A stretch of DNA of 64,000 nt, taken from the NCBI RefSeq assembly GCF_000383915.1, contig NZ_KB912942.1:1710561-1774560 (forward strand), given 5' to 3'. Of this stretch, positions 44,466 through 55,785 are shown one piece after another. The position numbers and the translations under genes are program-made. Within the stretch, counting starts at the first letter, position 1; every line of letters begins with the position of its first letter. Source of the stretch: Amycolatopsis benzoatilytica AK 16/65 (lineage in GTDB: Bacteria; Actinomycetota; Actinomycetes; Mycobacteriales; Pseudonocardiaceae). The notes beneath the pieces were generated by a model, which searched no databases, was not told where the DNA came from, and was given only the letters and a program-made list of their open reading frames with translations.

Positions 44466-44909
44466 GTGGACGACGAACAGCGCTCGCAGCTCTTCGAGCT
44501 GGCCGACCTGATCCTGGCGGTCGCCCGCCACCTCAACGCCGCCAAGGAGGCCGACGCCGAGTCGGGGTCGCCGTTGGAAGGAGCGGTGATGCGGTTCGTC
44601 GACCGGCACCCCGGCGCGACGGTCAGCGAGGCGGCCGAGGCCACCCAGATGATCTCCAGCAACGTCAGCCGGGCGGTGCGAGGCTTGGCGCAGAAGGGGC
44701 TGCTGCGCCGGGAAACAGATCCCGGCGACGCCCGGCGAGCGCGGCTCTATCCCACCCCGAAGGCGGCGGAGAATCTGCGGCGGCTGCGCGACAGCTGGTC
44801 CGGTCTGCTCGACGGAACCGTCCCGGATCCCGGCGAGACCGGCGCCCTGATCGCGACACTGCACAACATCGAGACCCGGCTCGTCGCCCGATCCCGGGAC
44901 ACCGCCTGA
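44466..44909 (+). CDS. MarR-family transcriptional regulator
   Basis: A 147-residue winged-helix protein. The recognition-helix region is VSEAAEATQMISSNVSRAVRGL and the wing includes RRETDPGDARRARLY. The GTG at 44466 is preferred; an in-frame TTG at 44436 would overlap operator 2. No Shine-Dalgarno sequence is close to the GTG, but TACGCT lies 7 bases before it, so the mRNA may be leaderless. Probably represses the divergent SDR gene and itself. Confidence 0.88.
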   Translation: MDDEQRSQLFELADLILAVARHLNAAKEADAESGSPLEGAVMRFVDRHPGATVSEAAEATQMISSNVSRAVRGLAQKGLLRRETDPGDARRARLYPTPKAAENLRRLRDSWSGLLDGTVPDPGETGALIATLHNIETRLVARSRDTA

Positions 44910-44992
44910 AAGCTGGTGCTTCTTCAGCGGTCGGCTGCGAACCAAGCCGGATCAGCTGCAGCCTGCTGATAGTCAAATGTCCGTTTGCGCTA

Positions 44993-45047
44993 GTCCGTGA
45001 AGGGCCCCTTGAGGGAATCTGATTCCCTCAAGGGGCCCTTCACGGAC
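44993..45047. repeat. 55-bp palindromic repeat, copy 3 (perfect)
   Basis: Two exactly complementary 27-base arms around a single central T (GTCCGTGAAGGGCC... to ...GGCCCTTCACGGAC). It lies between the 3' ends of the convergent MarR and DsbA-like genes, the ideal place for a bidirectional terminator. Confidence 0.95.
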
Positions 45048-45095
45048 CTGACGAACCGGCCAGACGATGGTCAGGCTGGCGTTAAGGACGAGCCG

Positions 45096-45827
45096 CTACC
45101 GGTACTGCCACCCCGCGTACAGCCACCGTCCGCCGCTGTCGCGCGCCCACCACGCGGGCGCGCGAACCGGTGGCGCCGGATACCGTTCCGGCTCAGCGAA
45201 GTTCGGCGAAGGCTCGGCCCCTGCTCGCGAAATCGCCTTCCCCAGCTGCTGCACGGCTTCCGCGCCGAAAACCGGCAGGCCGTTCTCCACGAGCACCGGC
45301 AAGGCCCCGGCGCCGAACCCAGCCCACTCTTCCTGCCAGGCACGCATCCGCCGCCACGCACCGGTGGTGACCGGTCCTCGGCCGAGGCTTACCGCGTAGC
45401 CGGACAAGCGGATCGGGTCGGAGCCGGAGTGGCCGCGCAGCATCGGCCCGGCGAGCCGCGTGCGCAGCGCCTCCGGGTTGCCGATGTCCACGCCTTCGTA
45501 CCAGTAGTCCCGAAACAGCAGGCGCCGCACATCGTCGGCTACCCCCGCGCCGTACGCCTCGGCGTAGCCGGCGATCGCCGCACTGGTGTTGGGGACGAAG
45601 GCGGGCATCGTCGGCGCCGGCGGCTCGCCCGGCTGTCGCAGTTCCACAGCTTCCGCGTATTCGGCCTCGAAAGCGGCGTCGGGCCGTTCGCCGGTCACCT
45701 CGGGCCGCGGCGCGCGCTCGACGGCCCGCCAGTCCACGCCGATCCCGGCCGCTCGCAGCGCATCGGCCCGGCAGTTGGCGAGCCAGCACAGCGGGCTGGC
45801 GAAATCCGCGTACACGACGAGGTCCAT
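45096..45827 (-). CDS. DsbA-family thioredoxin-fold protein
   Basis: A 243-residue protein of the DsbA/2-hydroxychromene isomerase (FrnE-like) group. The N-terminus YADFASPLCWLANCRAD matches the family active-site strand, with SPLC in place of the usual CPWC; only one of the two redox cysteines is at the normal site. A long helical insert and a cis-proline-like segment (GALPVLVENG) follow. It is cytosolic, with no signal peptide. Isomerase or mixed-disulfide chemistry is possible. A DosR-like box lies 65 bp upstream. Confidence 0.8.
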   Translation of the reverse strand: MDLVVYADFASPLCWLANCRADALRAAGIGVDWRAVERAPRPEVTGERPDAAFEAEYAEAVELRQPGEPPAPTMPAFVPNTSAAIAGYAEAYGAGVADDVRRLLFRDYWYEGVDIGNPEALRTRLAGPMLRGHSGSDPIRLSGYAVSLGRGPVTTGAWRRMRAWQEEWAGFGAGALPVLVENGLPVFGAEAVQQLGKAISRAGAEPSPNFAEPERYPAPPVRAPAWWARDSGGRWLYAGWQYR

Positions 45828-45891
45828 CGCGCCTCCAAGGCATCGCAGGAGCGGTTGATTCCGTTCTACGGCACGGTCCGGCCACGGCGCG

Positions 45892-45910
45892 GCGACCGAA
45901 AGTCCCCGAG
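45892..45910. promoter_or_regulatory. DosR-like box between divergent genes
   Basis: GCGACCGAAAGTCCCCGAG; the complement contains GGGGACTTTCGGTC, one of the closest matches to the DosR consensus here. It lies 65 bp from the DsbA-like start and 114 bp from the sensor start. Confidence 0.6.
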
Positions 45911-46023
45911 GCCGCGCCGAACGTCACCGTTGCGGGCCGTTCTTGACGGTGCTCGCCTTGACCGGCAAAACTGAATAGTTCGCAGCGCAGCCAAACGCAG
46001 CAGCCGACGGGTGGGGAGCCGAG

Positions 46024-47724
46024 GTGACCGAGCGGGACGCGCCGGAGAGGGCCGGGCTGACCTTTCCCGACGAGCCGAGACTGGAACTGGACCAGTTGCT
46101 GGGTCAGCTGATCGACCGTGCCCAGGAGGTGATGGGCACGCAAGGACGGCTGCGCGGGCTGCTGCGCGCGACCCAGGCGATCACCGGCGCGCTGGACCTG
46201 CCCGCCTTGCTGCGCCGCATCGTCGACGCGTCCCGGGAACTGGTCGGCGCCCGGTATGCGGCGCTGGGGGTGATCGGGCCGGACGGGCGGCTGCTGGAGT
46301 TCGTGCACGCCGGGATGGACGACCAGGCGGTGGCCCGGATCGGACATCTGCCGGAGGGCAAGGGACTGCTGGGCGCGGTGATCGAGGACCCGCGGCCGAT
46401 CCGGCTGGCCCGTCTGCAGGACGACCCTCGCTCGACCGGCTTCCCGGACGGGCACCCGCCGATGACCAGCTTCCTTGGCGTGCCGGTTCGCGCGCGCGGC
46501 TCGGTGTTCGGCAACCTCTACCTGGCCGACGGCGTGCACGGGCCGTTCACCGAGGAGGACGAACAGCTCGCCCTCGCGCTGGCTGCCGCGGCGGGCAGCG
46601 CGATCGAGAACGCCCGGCTGTACGAGACGGCGCGCACCCGCCAGGAATGGCTCCGCGCGTCGGCGGCGATCACTCGCGAGCTGCTGTCCGCGGAGTCCGG
46701 CGATCCGCTCGACCGGGTGCTGGACAACGTGCGCGGCCTGGCGGAGGCCGGCCTGGTCTGCGTGCTCCGCCCGGCCGACGGCGGCGCGGTCCGGATCGAG
46801 CGCGCGATCGGCACGGTCTCCGACGGGCTGGCCGGGACGGTGCTGGCGGAGGGCGCCCCGGCGGCCGGCTCGATGCTGGCGAACGGGAAACCGGGCATCC
46901 GGTCGTGGCCGGGCGAGCGGACGCGGCTGCCGGTCGTGGCCGCGTCGGCGCTGAATCTGGACACGGTCCTGGCAGTCCCGCTGACCGGCCAGGACGGCGT
47001 GCTGATCGCCGCCCGCGTCGCCGGCCGCCCCGCGTTCACCGACGAGGACCTGGAGATGGCGGCCTGGTTCGTCGACCAGGCGGCGGTGGCCACCGAGCTG
47101 GCGCAGGCCCGCACCGAACGGGAACTCGCCGCGTTGCACGACGAGCGGGACCGGATCGCCGCCCAGCTGCACAGCGAGCTCCTGCAACGGCTCTACTCGG
47201 CCGGGCTGTCCCTGCACACCACCGTCGGTCTGGCCCGGTCGTCGGTCGTCGGCGCCCGGATCCGGGAGACGATCACGGAGCTGGACGACATCATCGAGCG
47301 CGTGCAGGGCACGGTGTTCGCGCTGGAAGATCCGCCTGCGCCGGCGCCCGCGCCGGTCCGCGCCGAAGTGCTGCGCGTACTGGCGGACGCGGGCGAAACG
47401 CTCGGGTTCGCGGTGTCCACGCAGCTGACCGGGAAACTGGACGAGATCCCGGCGGAGGCGGTGGTCCCGTTCCTCGACGAGGCATTGCGGCTGGTCGCCC
47501 GGCACGGCGCGGCCCAGGCGGCGGAAGCCGAGATCACGGCGGAACCGGAGCGGGCGACGGCGGTCGTCAGCTACGACGGGGCGGGCGACCTCGTGCGGAC
47601 CGCCGGGCCGGAGCTGGCCTCGCTCGCCGAACAGGCGACCCGGCGGGGCGGCGTGTTCGCCGTCGACGGGCACCGGATGAGCTGGACCGTGCCGACCGGC
47701 ACGGGACCTCCTGCGCGGAGATGA
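46024..47724 (+). CDS. GAF sensor histidine kinase homologue with degenerate ATPase domain
   Basis: A 566-residue DevS/DosT relative, GTG start after GTGGGGAGCCGAG. GAF-A (about 55-200) keeps the segment [14 protein letters not shown], whose His144 aligns with the proximal heme histidine of DosS (His149), and the LYL tyrosine 22 residues later. GAF-B spans about 215-360. The dimerisation helix has [13 protein letters not shown] with His383 at the phosphoacceptor site. The C-terminal ATPase domain lacks the N box ([10 protein letters not shown] instead of [10 protein letters not shown]) and has no clear GxGLP box, so ATP binding is doubtful. It may be a heme sensor that modulates DevS or only accepts phosphate. 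It directly precedes devR. Confidence 0.88.
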   Translation: MTERDAPERAGLTFPDEPRLELDQLLGQLIDRAQEVMGTQGRLRGLLRATQAITGALDLPALLRRIVDASRELVGARYAALGVIGPDGRLLEFVHAGMDDQAVARIGHLPEGKGLLGAVIEDPRPIRLARLQDDPRSTGFPDGHPPMTSFLGVPVRARGSVFGNLYLADGVHGPFTEEDEQLALALAAAAGSAIENARLYETARTRQEWLRASAAITRELLSAESGDPLDRVLDNVRGLAEAGLVCVLRPADGGAVRIERAIGTVSDGLAGTVLAEGAPAAGSMLANGKPGIRSWPGERTRLPVVAASALNLDTVLAVPLTGQDGVLIAARVAGRPAFTDEDLEMAAWFVDQAAVATELAQARTERELAALHDERDRIAAQLHSELLQRLYSAGLSLHTTVGLARSSVVGARIRETITELDDIIERVQGTVFALEDPPAPAPAPVRAEVLRVLADAGETLGFAVSTQLTGKLDEIPAEAVVPFLDEALRLVARHGAAQAAEAEITAEPERATAVVSYDGAGDLVRTAGPELASLAEQATRRGGVFAVDGHRMSWTVPTGTGPPARR

Positions 47725-47740
47725 TGACTTTGGTCCTCCC
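47723..47740. promoter_or_regulatory. DosR-like box upstream of devR
   Basis: GATGACTTTGGTCCTCCC overlaps the stop codon of the upstream sensor gene and lies about 80 bp before the devR start. A half-similar GGGGGGACCTTCCC follows from about 47744. Autoregulation, as in M. tuberculosis, is likely. Confidence 0.6.
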
Positions 47741-47818
47741 CCCGGGGGGACCTTCCCGTCGTACGCTCGTTGCCTGACCGCACGGCGCAGCGCCGTGCCC
47801 GAAATGGGAGAAGAACGG

Positions 47819-48460
47819 ATGCTGCGGGTTTTCCTGGTCGATGATCACGAGGTGGTTCGTCGCGGTGTGGCGGACCTGCTGGAAGAGTCGGAGGAGCTGA
47901 CGGTTGTCGGCCAGGCCGGCAATGTTTCGCAGGCGCTGGCCCGGATTCCGGCGCTGCGCCCGGATGTGGCGGTGCTGGACGTGCGGCTGCCGGACGGCAA
48001 CGGGATCGAGCTGGCTCGTGAGCTGCGGTCGCGGCTGCCGGAGCTGATGTGCCTGATGCTCACCTCCTACACCGACGAGCAGGCAATGCTGGACGCGGTC
48101 ATGGCCGGGGCTAGCGGTTACGTGATCAAGGACATCAAGGGTCTTGACCTGGTTTCGGCGGTGCTGGAGGTGGGGGCGGGCAAGTCGCTGCTGGATGCGC
48201 ACGCGGCGGCTGCGTTGATGTCGAAGCTTCGCGACAGTGCGGAGAAGAAGCGCGGTCCGTTGGCTCAGCTGTCGGATCAGGAACGCACGCTGCTGGAGCT
48301 GATCGGCGAGGGGCTGACGAACCGGCAGATTTCCGAGCGCATGTTCCTGGCCGAGAAGACGGTGAAGAACTACGTTTCGCGGCTGTTGACCAAGCTCGGC
48401 ATGGAGCGGCGCACGCAGGCTGCCGTGCTGGCCACCGAACTGCGGGGCCAGCGGCAGTAA
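47819..48460 (+). CDS. devR: DevR/DosR dormancy response regulator
   Basis: A 213-residue NarL-type regulator, ATG after GGGAGAAGAACGG. The receiver starts [16 protein letters not shown] and has phosphoacceptor Asp54 in [16 protein letters not shown], the same position as M. tuberculosis DosR. The switch region is [20 protein letters not shown]. The LuxR-type DNA-binding domain (about 145-210) has [20 protein letters not shown] and [11 protein letters not shown], nearly identical to DosR as I recall it. It would activate genes under hypoxia, NO or CO. A DosR-like box lies before it. The cognate kinase is probably DevS at 49588. Confidence 0.97.
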   Translation: MLRVFLVDDHEVVRRGVADLLEESEELTVVGQAGNVSQALARIPALRPDVAVLDVRLPDGNGIELARELRSRLPELMCLMLTSYTDEQAMLDAVMAGASGYVIKDIKGLDLVSAVLEVGAGKSLLDAHAAAALMSKLRDSAEKKRGPLAQLSDQERTLLELIGEGLTNRQISERMFLAEKTVKNYVSRLLTKLGMERRTQAAVLATELRGQRQ

Positions 48461-48467
48461 CCGCCTC

Positions 48468-49448
48468 TCAGGCGATCAGCGGCGACGGCTCGACGAGCAC
48501 GTCGTCCAGCGTCCGTCGCGGTGTCCAGGAAACCGGGGAGCCGTAGCCGAGCCGCAGCACGATCTGCGGCCACAGGCCGCCGCCGAGCAGGTCGCGCAGC
48601 TGGGCGCGGACGGCGGGCACCTCGACCGGCTGCGAGACGAACGACGCGTCGATGCCTTCCGCGGTGGCGGTCAGCAAAACTCGCTGCATCGCTTGCCCGG
48701 CGCGCAACCGGTCGGTCGGGGTGTCGCCGAACGTCCCGATCACCACTACCAGCGGGCCGGCGGAAGGCGCCCGCGAACTAGTGCCGTAGTCGCGCAGGAC
48801 CCAGGTGTCGTCGGCCGCGACGGTGCCGCCGGCGGCGAACGGGACTCCGTCGCGGTTGCCTTGGCCACGGCCGGTCCAGCGCTGCCATTCGGCGACGAAC
48901 GCCGGGTCGGCCATCTGGACCCGGTGGCTTTTCCGCACCAGGTCCCGGAGACCGGCGACCTGGCCGGCGTCCAGCTGCGGCATCCAGGCGTGCTCGACCT
49001 CCGCGGCGTGCCGCAGCCGGCCGATCGCGGCCGCGGGCACCGGTTCGGCGGCGAACGGGGTCCGGTTGGTGTGCCGTTTCGGGATGGCGGTGGCCAGTAC
49101 CGCGAGCCGGCGGTCGATCGGCGCGGTGGCTTGCGGGAGCACGAGGGCGAGCAAGTCCGGGTCGTCGCGGCGGGGCATCAGGGAGGTCGCCGGGTGCACG
49201 CCCATCGCGTGGATCGCGGTGCGCAGGTTGAACAGGGCCGCGCCGCAGGACAGCAGCAGCTCGCGCCGGTCCGCGTCGACGACCGGCAGAGTCCGGTCGG
49301 CGTCCGCGTACAGCTCGATTCCGTCCGGCCCGCTCGCGAACAGCCAGGGCTGGGTGTTGTGCGTGGACGGGGCGAGGGTGGCGGCGCGCAGGGCGGAGGC
49401 CACCTGATCGGTGCTGAGTTGGCCCGCCGGGGCCACGTGGAGCGTCAT
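48468..49448 (-). CDS. Acg-family nitroreductase-like flavoprotein
   Basis: A 326-residue protein, start after GGGGAGAACT. STHNTQPW is near residue 36, ELLLSCGAALFNLRTAIHAMG near 70, and TAEGIDASFVSQPVEVP near the C-terminus. It lies convergent to devR and divergent from devS, in the regulatory core. It is close to the Acg-type gene near devRS in mycobacteria (Rv3131/Rv3127). FMN binding is expected. Confidence 0.92.
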   Translation of the reverse strand: MTLHVAPAGQLSTDQVASALRAATLAPSTHNTQPWLFASGPDGIELYADADRTLPVVDADRRELLLSCGAALFNLRTAIHAMGVHPATSLMPRRDDPDLLALVLPQATAPIDRRLAVLATAIPKRHTNRTPFAAEPVPAAAIGRLRHAAEVEHAWMPQLDAGQVAGLRDLVRKSHRVQMADPAFVAEWQRWTGRGQGNRDGVPFAAGGTVAADDTWVLRDYGTSSRAPSAGPLVVVIGTFGDTPTDRLRAGQAMQRVLLTATAEGIDASFVSQPVEVPAVRAQLRDLLGGGLWPQIVLRLGYGSPVSWTPRRTLDDVLVEPSPLIA

Positions 49449-49494
49449 AGTTCTCCCCAGGCCGTGAAACACGGCACACTGTGGTCGTACCTAG

Positions 49495-51562
<2,068 letters not shown>

Positions 51563-51611
51563 GTCTCTGCTCCGTTCCGGCTACACAGTCACAGCCGAGC
51601 GAGGGAGGGCG

Positions 51612-51630
51612 ACAGGGCCGGAAGTCCTCG
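51612..51630. promoter_or_regulatory. DosR-like box upstream of the DUF1876 gene
   Basis: ACAGGGCCGGAAGTCCTCG, 50 bp upstream of the DUF1876 start; the arms AGG..C and G..CCT pair around the centre. Confidence 0.5.
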
Positions 51631-51678
51631 TCGTAGGGAGGCCTGAACTGCGGAAAGGTTGCATTGTCCGGACGCGCC

Positions 51679-52146
51679 TCACCCGGCCGGCGCGGGCGTC
51701 AGCCGCCGCGCCGCCTCCGGCGTGATGACTACCACCGGGCATCGCGAATACCGCACGCATTCCCGCGAAACGCTGCCCAGCAGCAATTCCCGCGCCAGCC
51801 CGGTGCCGTGCGCGCCCACCACGAGCAGGTCCGCCTCGGTCGACGCGGTCACCAGTTCGGTGGCCGGGTCCCCGTGCGGGGTGCGGATCTCGATGTCCGG
51901 GGCGTCCGGGAACTCCTGGCGGATCGCGACTATGTCGTCGTGCGGGCGATGTTCGGCGCTCGGGTGGCGCCCGTGCGGCTGGATGGCGTACGAGGTCCCG
52001 GGAAGCAACGCGTCCGCCGGGCGCACGACGACAGCGCGGATCCGGTCGCCGGGCTGGGCAGCGACGCCCAGTGTCCAGCGCAGCGCGGCGTCGCCGTGCG
52101 GTGAGCCGTCGAATCCGACGACGAGGAGACGGCCAGGAGCGGTCAT
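51679..52146 (-). CDS. universal stress protein, single domain
   Basis: A 155-residue USP, start after GAAAGGAGCATCCG. It begins LLVVGFDGSPHGDAALRWTL and has the nucleotide loop GAHGTGLARELLLGSVSREC. It is the only USP on the minus strand and is divergent from an Acg operon, with two DosR-like boxes between. Confidence 0.95.
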   Translation of the reverse strand: MTAPGRLLVVGFDGSPHGDAALRWTLGVAAQPGDRIRAVVVRPADALLPGTSYAIQPHGRHPSAEHRPHDDIVAIRQEFPDAPDIEIRTPHGDPATELVTASTEADLLVVGAHGTGLARELLLGSVSRECVRYSRCPVVVITPEAARRLTPAPAG

Positions 52147-52203
52147 CGGATGCTCCTTTCTCGGAAGGTCGGGCCGATCGTGGCGCCGGTCCGGCGCGGC
52201 GGG

Positions 52204-52269
52204 CTAGGGCCGGAGGTCATCGGCGAACCCGGGGACGTCTGCGCCGGGCCCGATGACTTTCGGCCTCAG
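52204..52269. promoter_or_regulatory. two DosR-like boxes in a divergent promoter
   Basis: CTAGGGCCGGAGGTCATCG (52204-52222) lies 58 bp from the USP start; CCGATGACTTTCGGCCTCAG (52250-52269) lies 57 bp from the Acg start. Confidence 0.55.
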
Positions 52270-52325
52270 CGGGCGCGGGAGGCCCGGTGCGAGCCTGGGG
52301 CGGTTCCCGCATCCAGGAGTGATCG

Positions 52326-53321
52326 ATGACGAGTTCGGCGACCGCAGCATTCGCCCCGCCGGAAATCGGCGTGCTCGCCCGCGCGGTGAGCCGTGCGCCG
52401 TCGGTGCACAACACCCAGCCGTGGCGGTTGCGCGTCCGCGGCGGCGACGTCGATCTTCTCGAGCGGCGCACGGTTTCGTTGCCCCGGCACGATCCGGAAG
52501 GGCGGGACCGGCTGCTCTCCTGCGGCGCCGCGGTCGCGAACCTCGAGATCGCCGCGCGGGCGCTCGGCCGCGACACGACGACCTCGATCCCGCCGGACGG
52601 CGAGGTCGCCGCGACTGTCCACACCAGACCGGGCCGGGCGCCGAGCGCGGCGGAGCTGGCTCTGCGCCGGGCGATCGACCAACGGCGGAGCTACCGGCGG
52701 CCCTTCTCCCCGGCCGCGGTCAGCGACATCGAGCTGGCCGGGATCGTCGCCGCGGCCGGCGATCCGGCGGTGCGCGTCGTGCTGCCGCGCGACCTGCGGC
52801 CGCTCGGCGAGCTGCTCGGCTTCGCGACCCGGGTCTTCCGAGACGATCCGGCGTATCAGCGCGAACTGGACATCTGGACCGCGCACACTTTCGGCAGCCG
52901 CGCACTGGGCGCGGTGGACGGGGTGCCGGAAGCGGCGATGGGCGAGGGTCCGTTGCCGTCGGCCGGGCTGGTCCGCCGGACGACGCCGGTCCCGGACGAT
53001 CCGCATCTGGCCGCCCGCCTTGCGGCGGAAACGTTTCTGGTGGTCTGCACCGAAGCCGACGGCAAGGCGGAGCACCTGGCGGCCGGGGCGGCGCTGGAGC
53101 GGATCTGGCTCGCCGCGACGGTGCGCGGCCTGGCCGGGTCGGTCCTGACCCAGCCGCTGCATCTGACCGGCTTCCGGGAACGGATGGTCAGCCGGCTCGG
53201 CTTGCCCGGCCTTCCGCAAGCGCTGTTCCGCTGCGGCCGGCCGGACTGCGCGGTCCCGCCTTCCCCGCGGCTGCCGCTCGGCGAGCTGCTCTCGGACGAT
53301 TCCCTGGGAGGCCCGCAATGA
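52326..53321 (+). CDS. Acg-family nitroreductase-like flavoprotein
   Basis: A 331-residue protein with SVHNTQPW near residue 28, [19 protein letters not shown] near 65, and [18 protein letters not shown] near the C-terminus. It resembles the paralogue at 31804 more than the others (shared GLAG.VLTQPLH segment). It heads an operon with an ABC exporter and a beta-CASP-like protein; the stop overlaps the ATPase start (ATGA). Confidence 0.92.
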   Translation: MTSSATAAFAPPEIGVLARAVSRAPSVHNTQPWRLRVRGGDVDLLERRTVSLPRHDPEGRDRLLSCGAAVANLEIAARALGRDTTTSIPPDGEVAATVHTRPGRAPSAAELALRRAIDQRRSYRRPFSPAAVSDIELAGIVAAAGDPAVRVVLPRDLRPLGELLGFATRVFRDDPAYQRELDIWTAHTFGSRALGAVDGVPEAAMGEGPLPSAGLVRRTTPVPDDPHLAARLAAETFLVVCTEADGKAEHLAAGAALERIWLAATVRGLAGSVLTQPLHLTGFRERMVSRLGLPGLPQALFRCGRPDCAVPPSPRLPLGELLSDDSLGGPQ

Positions 53322-54214
53322 CCCCGGTCATCGAAATCTCCGGACTGCGCAAGAACTTCGGCGGTACCCGCGCGCTGGCCGGGCTGGAGCTGATCGTCGA
53401 GCCCGGCACGGTGCACGGTTTCCTCGGCCCGAACGGCGCGGGCAAGACGACCACGCTGCGGCTGCTGCTCGGCTTGCTGCGCGCGGATTCGGGCCGGATG
53501 CGCGTGCTGGGCGGAGATCCCTGGCGTGACGCGGTGGCACTGCACCGGCGGCTGGCCTACGTGCCGGGCGATGTCTCGCTGTGGCCGAACCTGACCGGCG
53601 GCGAGACGATCGACCTGCTGGGGCGGCTGCGCGGCGGCGTCGATCCGGTGCGCCGGGCCCGCTACCTGGAACTGTTCGAACTGGACCCGGCTACCCGGGT
53701 GCGTGCCTATTCCAAGGGCAACCGGCAGAAGGTGGCGGTGGTCGCGGCACTCGCGGCGGACGCGGAACTGCTGCTGCTCGACGAACCCACCGCGGGGCTC
53801 GACCCGTTGATGGCCGAGCAGTTCCGGCAGTGCGTGCGGGAGGAACGCTCGCGCGGCCGGACCGTGCTGCTGTCCAGCCACATCCTCGCCGAGGCGGAAG
53901 CGCTGTGCGACGAGGTCAGCATCGTGCGGGCAGGGAAGGTCGTCGACAGCGGGACCCTGGACCAGCTGCGCCATCTGACCCGGACGTCGCTCACCGTGCG
54001 GACCGCTGCCTCGGCCGGTCTCGCGGAACTGCCCGGCGTCCACGACGTGGCCGCCGAGGACGGACTGGTGCAGTTGACGGTCGACAACGGCGAGCTGAGC
54101 GAGGTGCTTGCGGAGCTGGGACGGCGCGGCGTGCAGAGCCTCGTCAGCCGTCCTCCGACGTTGGAAGAGCTGTTCCTGCGGCACTACCGCGAGCCGGAAG
54201 CGGTGTCGGCGTGA
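53318..54214 (+). CDS. ABC transporter ATP-binding protein
   Basis: A 298-residue ABC ATPase. Walker [10 protein letters not shown] is near residue 38, the signature motif is a YSKGNRQK variant near 130, Walker B is [13 protein letters not shown], and the switch histidine is in SSHIL. The YSKGNRQ signature is typical of two-gene drug or polyketide efflux systems of actinobacteria. The C-terminal 80 residues resemble the regulatory domain of such exporters. It is coupled to the permease gene by a GTGA overlap. Confidence 0.95.
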   Translation: MTPVIEISGLRKNFGGTRALAGLELIVEPGTVHGFLGPNGAGKTTTLRLLLGLLRADSGRMRVLGGDPWRDAVALHRRLAYVPGDVSLWPNLTGGETIDLLGRLRGGVDPVRRARYLELFELDPATRVRAYSKGNRQKVAVVAALAADAELLLLDEPTAGLDPLMAEQFRQCVREERSRGRTVLLSSHILAEAEALCDEVSIVRAGKVVDSGTLDQLRHLTRTSLTVRTAASAGLAELPGVHDVAAEDGLVQLTVDNGELSEVLAELGRRGVQSLVSRPPTLEELFLRHYREPEAVSA

Positions 54215-55785
54215 ACGCCCTCGCGGGCGTGGGCACGCTGATCCGCCTCGACCTCCGCAAGGACCGCGTGCGGCTCACCGCGTGGATGCTGGTGGCGGCC
54301 GCGATGACCGCATCGGCAGCTGCGGCCACAGTGGACGTCTACCCCTCCGAAGAAGCTCGCCGGGCCGCGGTGGCCAGCATCAACTCTGTGCCCGCGCTCG
54401 TGGCGCTCTACGGGCCGATCGCCGAACCGACGACGGGCGCCACCGCGGTGTTCAAGCTGACCGCGTCCGGCGCGGCCCTGGTGGCGGTGCTGACCATCCT
54501 CACGGTGGTCCGGCATACCCGCGCGGAAGAGGAAACCGGACGCTGGGAGTTGCTGCGCGGCGAGGCGACCGGCCGGTATGCCGGTCTGGCCGCGGCGGGA
54601 ATGCTGCTGGTGCTGACCGCCTTCGGGCTCGGCACCGGCGCTGCCGCCGGTCTCGTCGCGGTGGGGCTGCCGCTGAGCGGGTCGCTGGTGTTCGGCTTGG
54701 GCTGGGCCGGCGCGGGGCTCGCGTTCGGCGCCCTGGCCGCGATCGCTGCCCAGCTCACCCGGAGCGCGCGGGCGGCGTCGGAGATCGGGTTGCTGGTCCT
54801 GGTCGTCGCCTACCTGCTGCGTGCGGTCGGCGACTCGTCCGGGCCGCGGTGGCTGTCGTGGCTTTCGCCGGTCGGCTGGGCCGGGCAGCTGCGGCCGTAC
54901 GCGGGCGACCGATGGTGGGTGCTGGTGCTGCCGACCGCGACCGCAGTGGTTTTCGGCGCGGTGGCGTTCGCGTTGTCCCGGCGTCGGGATCTTGGCGCCG
55001 GGCTGTTCGCGGTGCGGCACGGCGCGGCGTCGGCCGGGCGCGCCTTGTCCGGCCCGGTCGGGCTGGCCTGGCGGCTCGACCGCAGCGCGGTGCTCTCCTG
55101 GACGCTCGCGTTCGCGGTGCTGGGCCTGGTCGCCGGAAACCTGTCCACCTCGCTCGGCTCGTTCTTCTCGACCCCGCAGGCGCGGCAGATGATCGCCGCG
55201 CTCGGCGGGCAGCAGGCGCTCACCGACGCGTTCCTGGCGGCCGAGTTCGGCGTCTCCGGGATCCTCGTGTCCGCGCTCGCGATCGTCCTCATCGGACGGT
55301 TGCGCACCGAGGAGGCGGCTGGCCGGGCGGAGGCGGTGCTGGCCGGCCCGGTCTCCCGGTGGCGGCTCGCCGCCAGTGCGGTCGCGGTCGTCCTTGCCGG
55401 GACCGCGGTCCCGCTGCTCGCCGCCGGCTTGGCCGCCGGGCTCGTCCGCGGTTCGGGTGACATGCTGCCGCTGGCCGGTGCCGCGCTCGTGCAGCTGCCC
55501 GCGGTGTGGGTGCTGACCGGGATCGCGCTCGTCGTGTTCGGCATGGCGCCGCGGGCCGGCTGGATCTGCTGGGCCGCGCTGGCCGCGTTCCTGGTCGTGG
55601 GCGAGTTCGGGCCGCTGTTCCACGCGCCCGGCTGGGTGCTGGGCAGCTCGCCGTTCGCGCACCTGCCGCACTTGCCGGGCGAAGTGGTCGACGCCGGGCC
55701 GCTGCTGTGGCTGACCGCCGCGGCGGTGCTCCTCGGCGGGGCCGGGCTGACCGCTTTCCGCCGTCGCGACTTGGCCGCGTCATGA
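54211..55785 (+). CDS. ABC transporter permease
   Basis: A 524-residue membrane protein with GTG start. About twelve hydrophobic segments in two similar halves (each near 250 residues, with SGP/LRxxEEAxGRxE-type motifs such as [15 protein letters not shown] and [15 protein letters not shown]) match tetronasin-type exporter permeases. It forms one transporter with the preceding ATPase. The substrate is unknown; it sits within an Acg operon, so a dormancy-linked export role is inferred. Confidence 0.92.
   Translation: MNALAGVGTLIRLDLRKDRVRLTAWMLVAAAMTASAAAATVDVYPSEEARRAAVASINSVPALVALYGPIAEPTTGATAVFKLTASGAALVAVLTILTVVRHTRAEEETGRWELLRGEATGRYAGLAAAGMLLVLTAFGLGTGAAAGLVAVGLPLSGSLVFGLGWAGAGLAFGALAAIAAQLTRSARAASEIGLLVLVVAYLLRAVGDSSGPRWLSWLSPVGWAGQLRPYAGDRWWVLVLPTATAVVFGAVAFALSRRRDLGAGLFAVRHGAASAGRALSGPVGLAWRLDRSAVLSWTLAFAVLGLVAGNLSTSLGSFFSTPQARQMIAALGGQQALTDAFLAAEFGVSGILVSALAIVLIGRLRTEEAAGRAEAVLAGPVSRWRLAASAVAVVLAGTAVPLLAAGLAAGLVRGSGDMLPLAGAALVQLPAVWVLTGIALVVFGMAPRAGWICWAALAAFLVVGEFGPLFHAPGWVLGSSPFAHLPHLPGEVVDAGPLLWLTAAAVLLGGAGLTAFRRRDLAAS

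Noticed and set aside
44997..45974. Open frames through palindromes giving peptides such as KGPLRESDSLKGPFTD
   Set aside because: The same peptide appears on both strands wherever the 55-bp repeat occurs, so it is a product of the repeat, not a gene.
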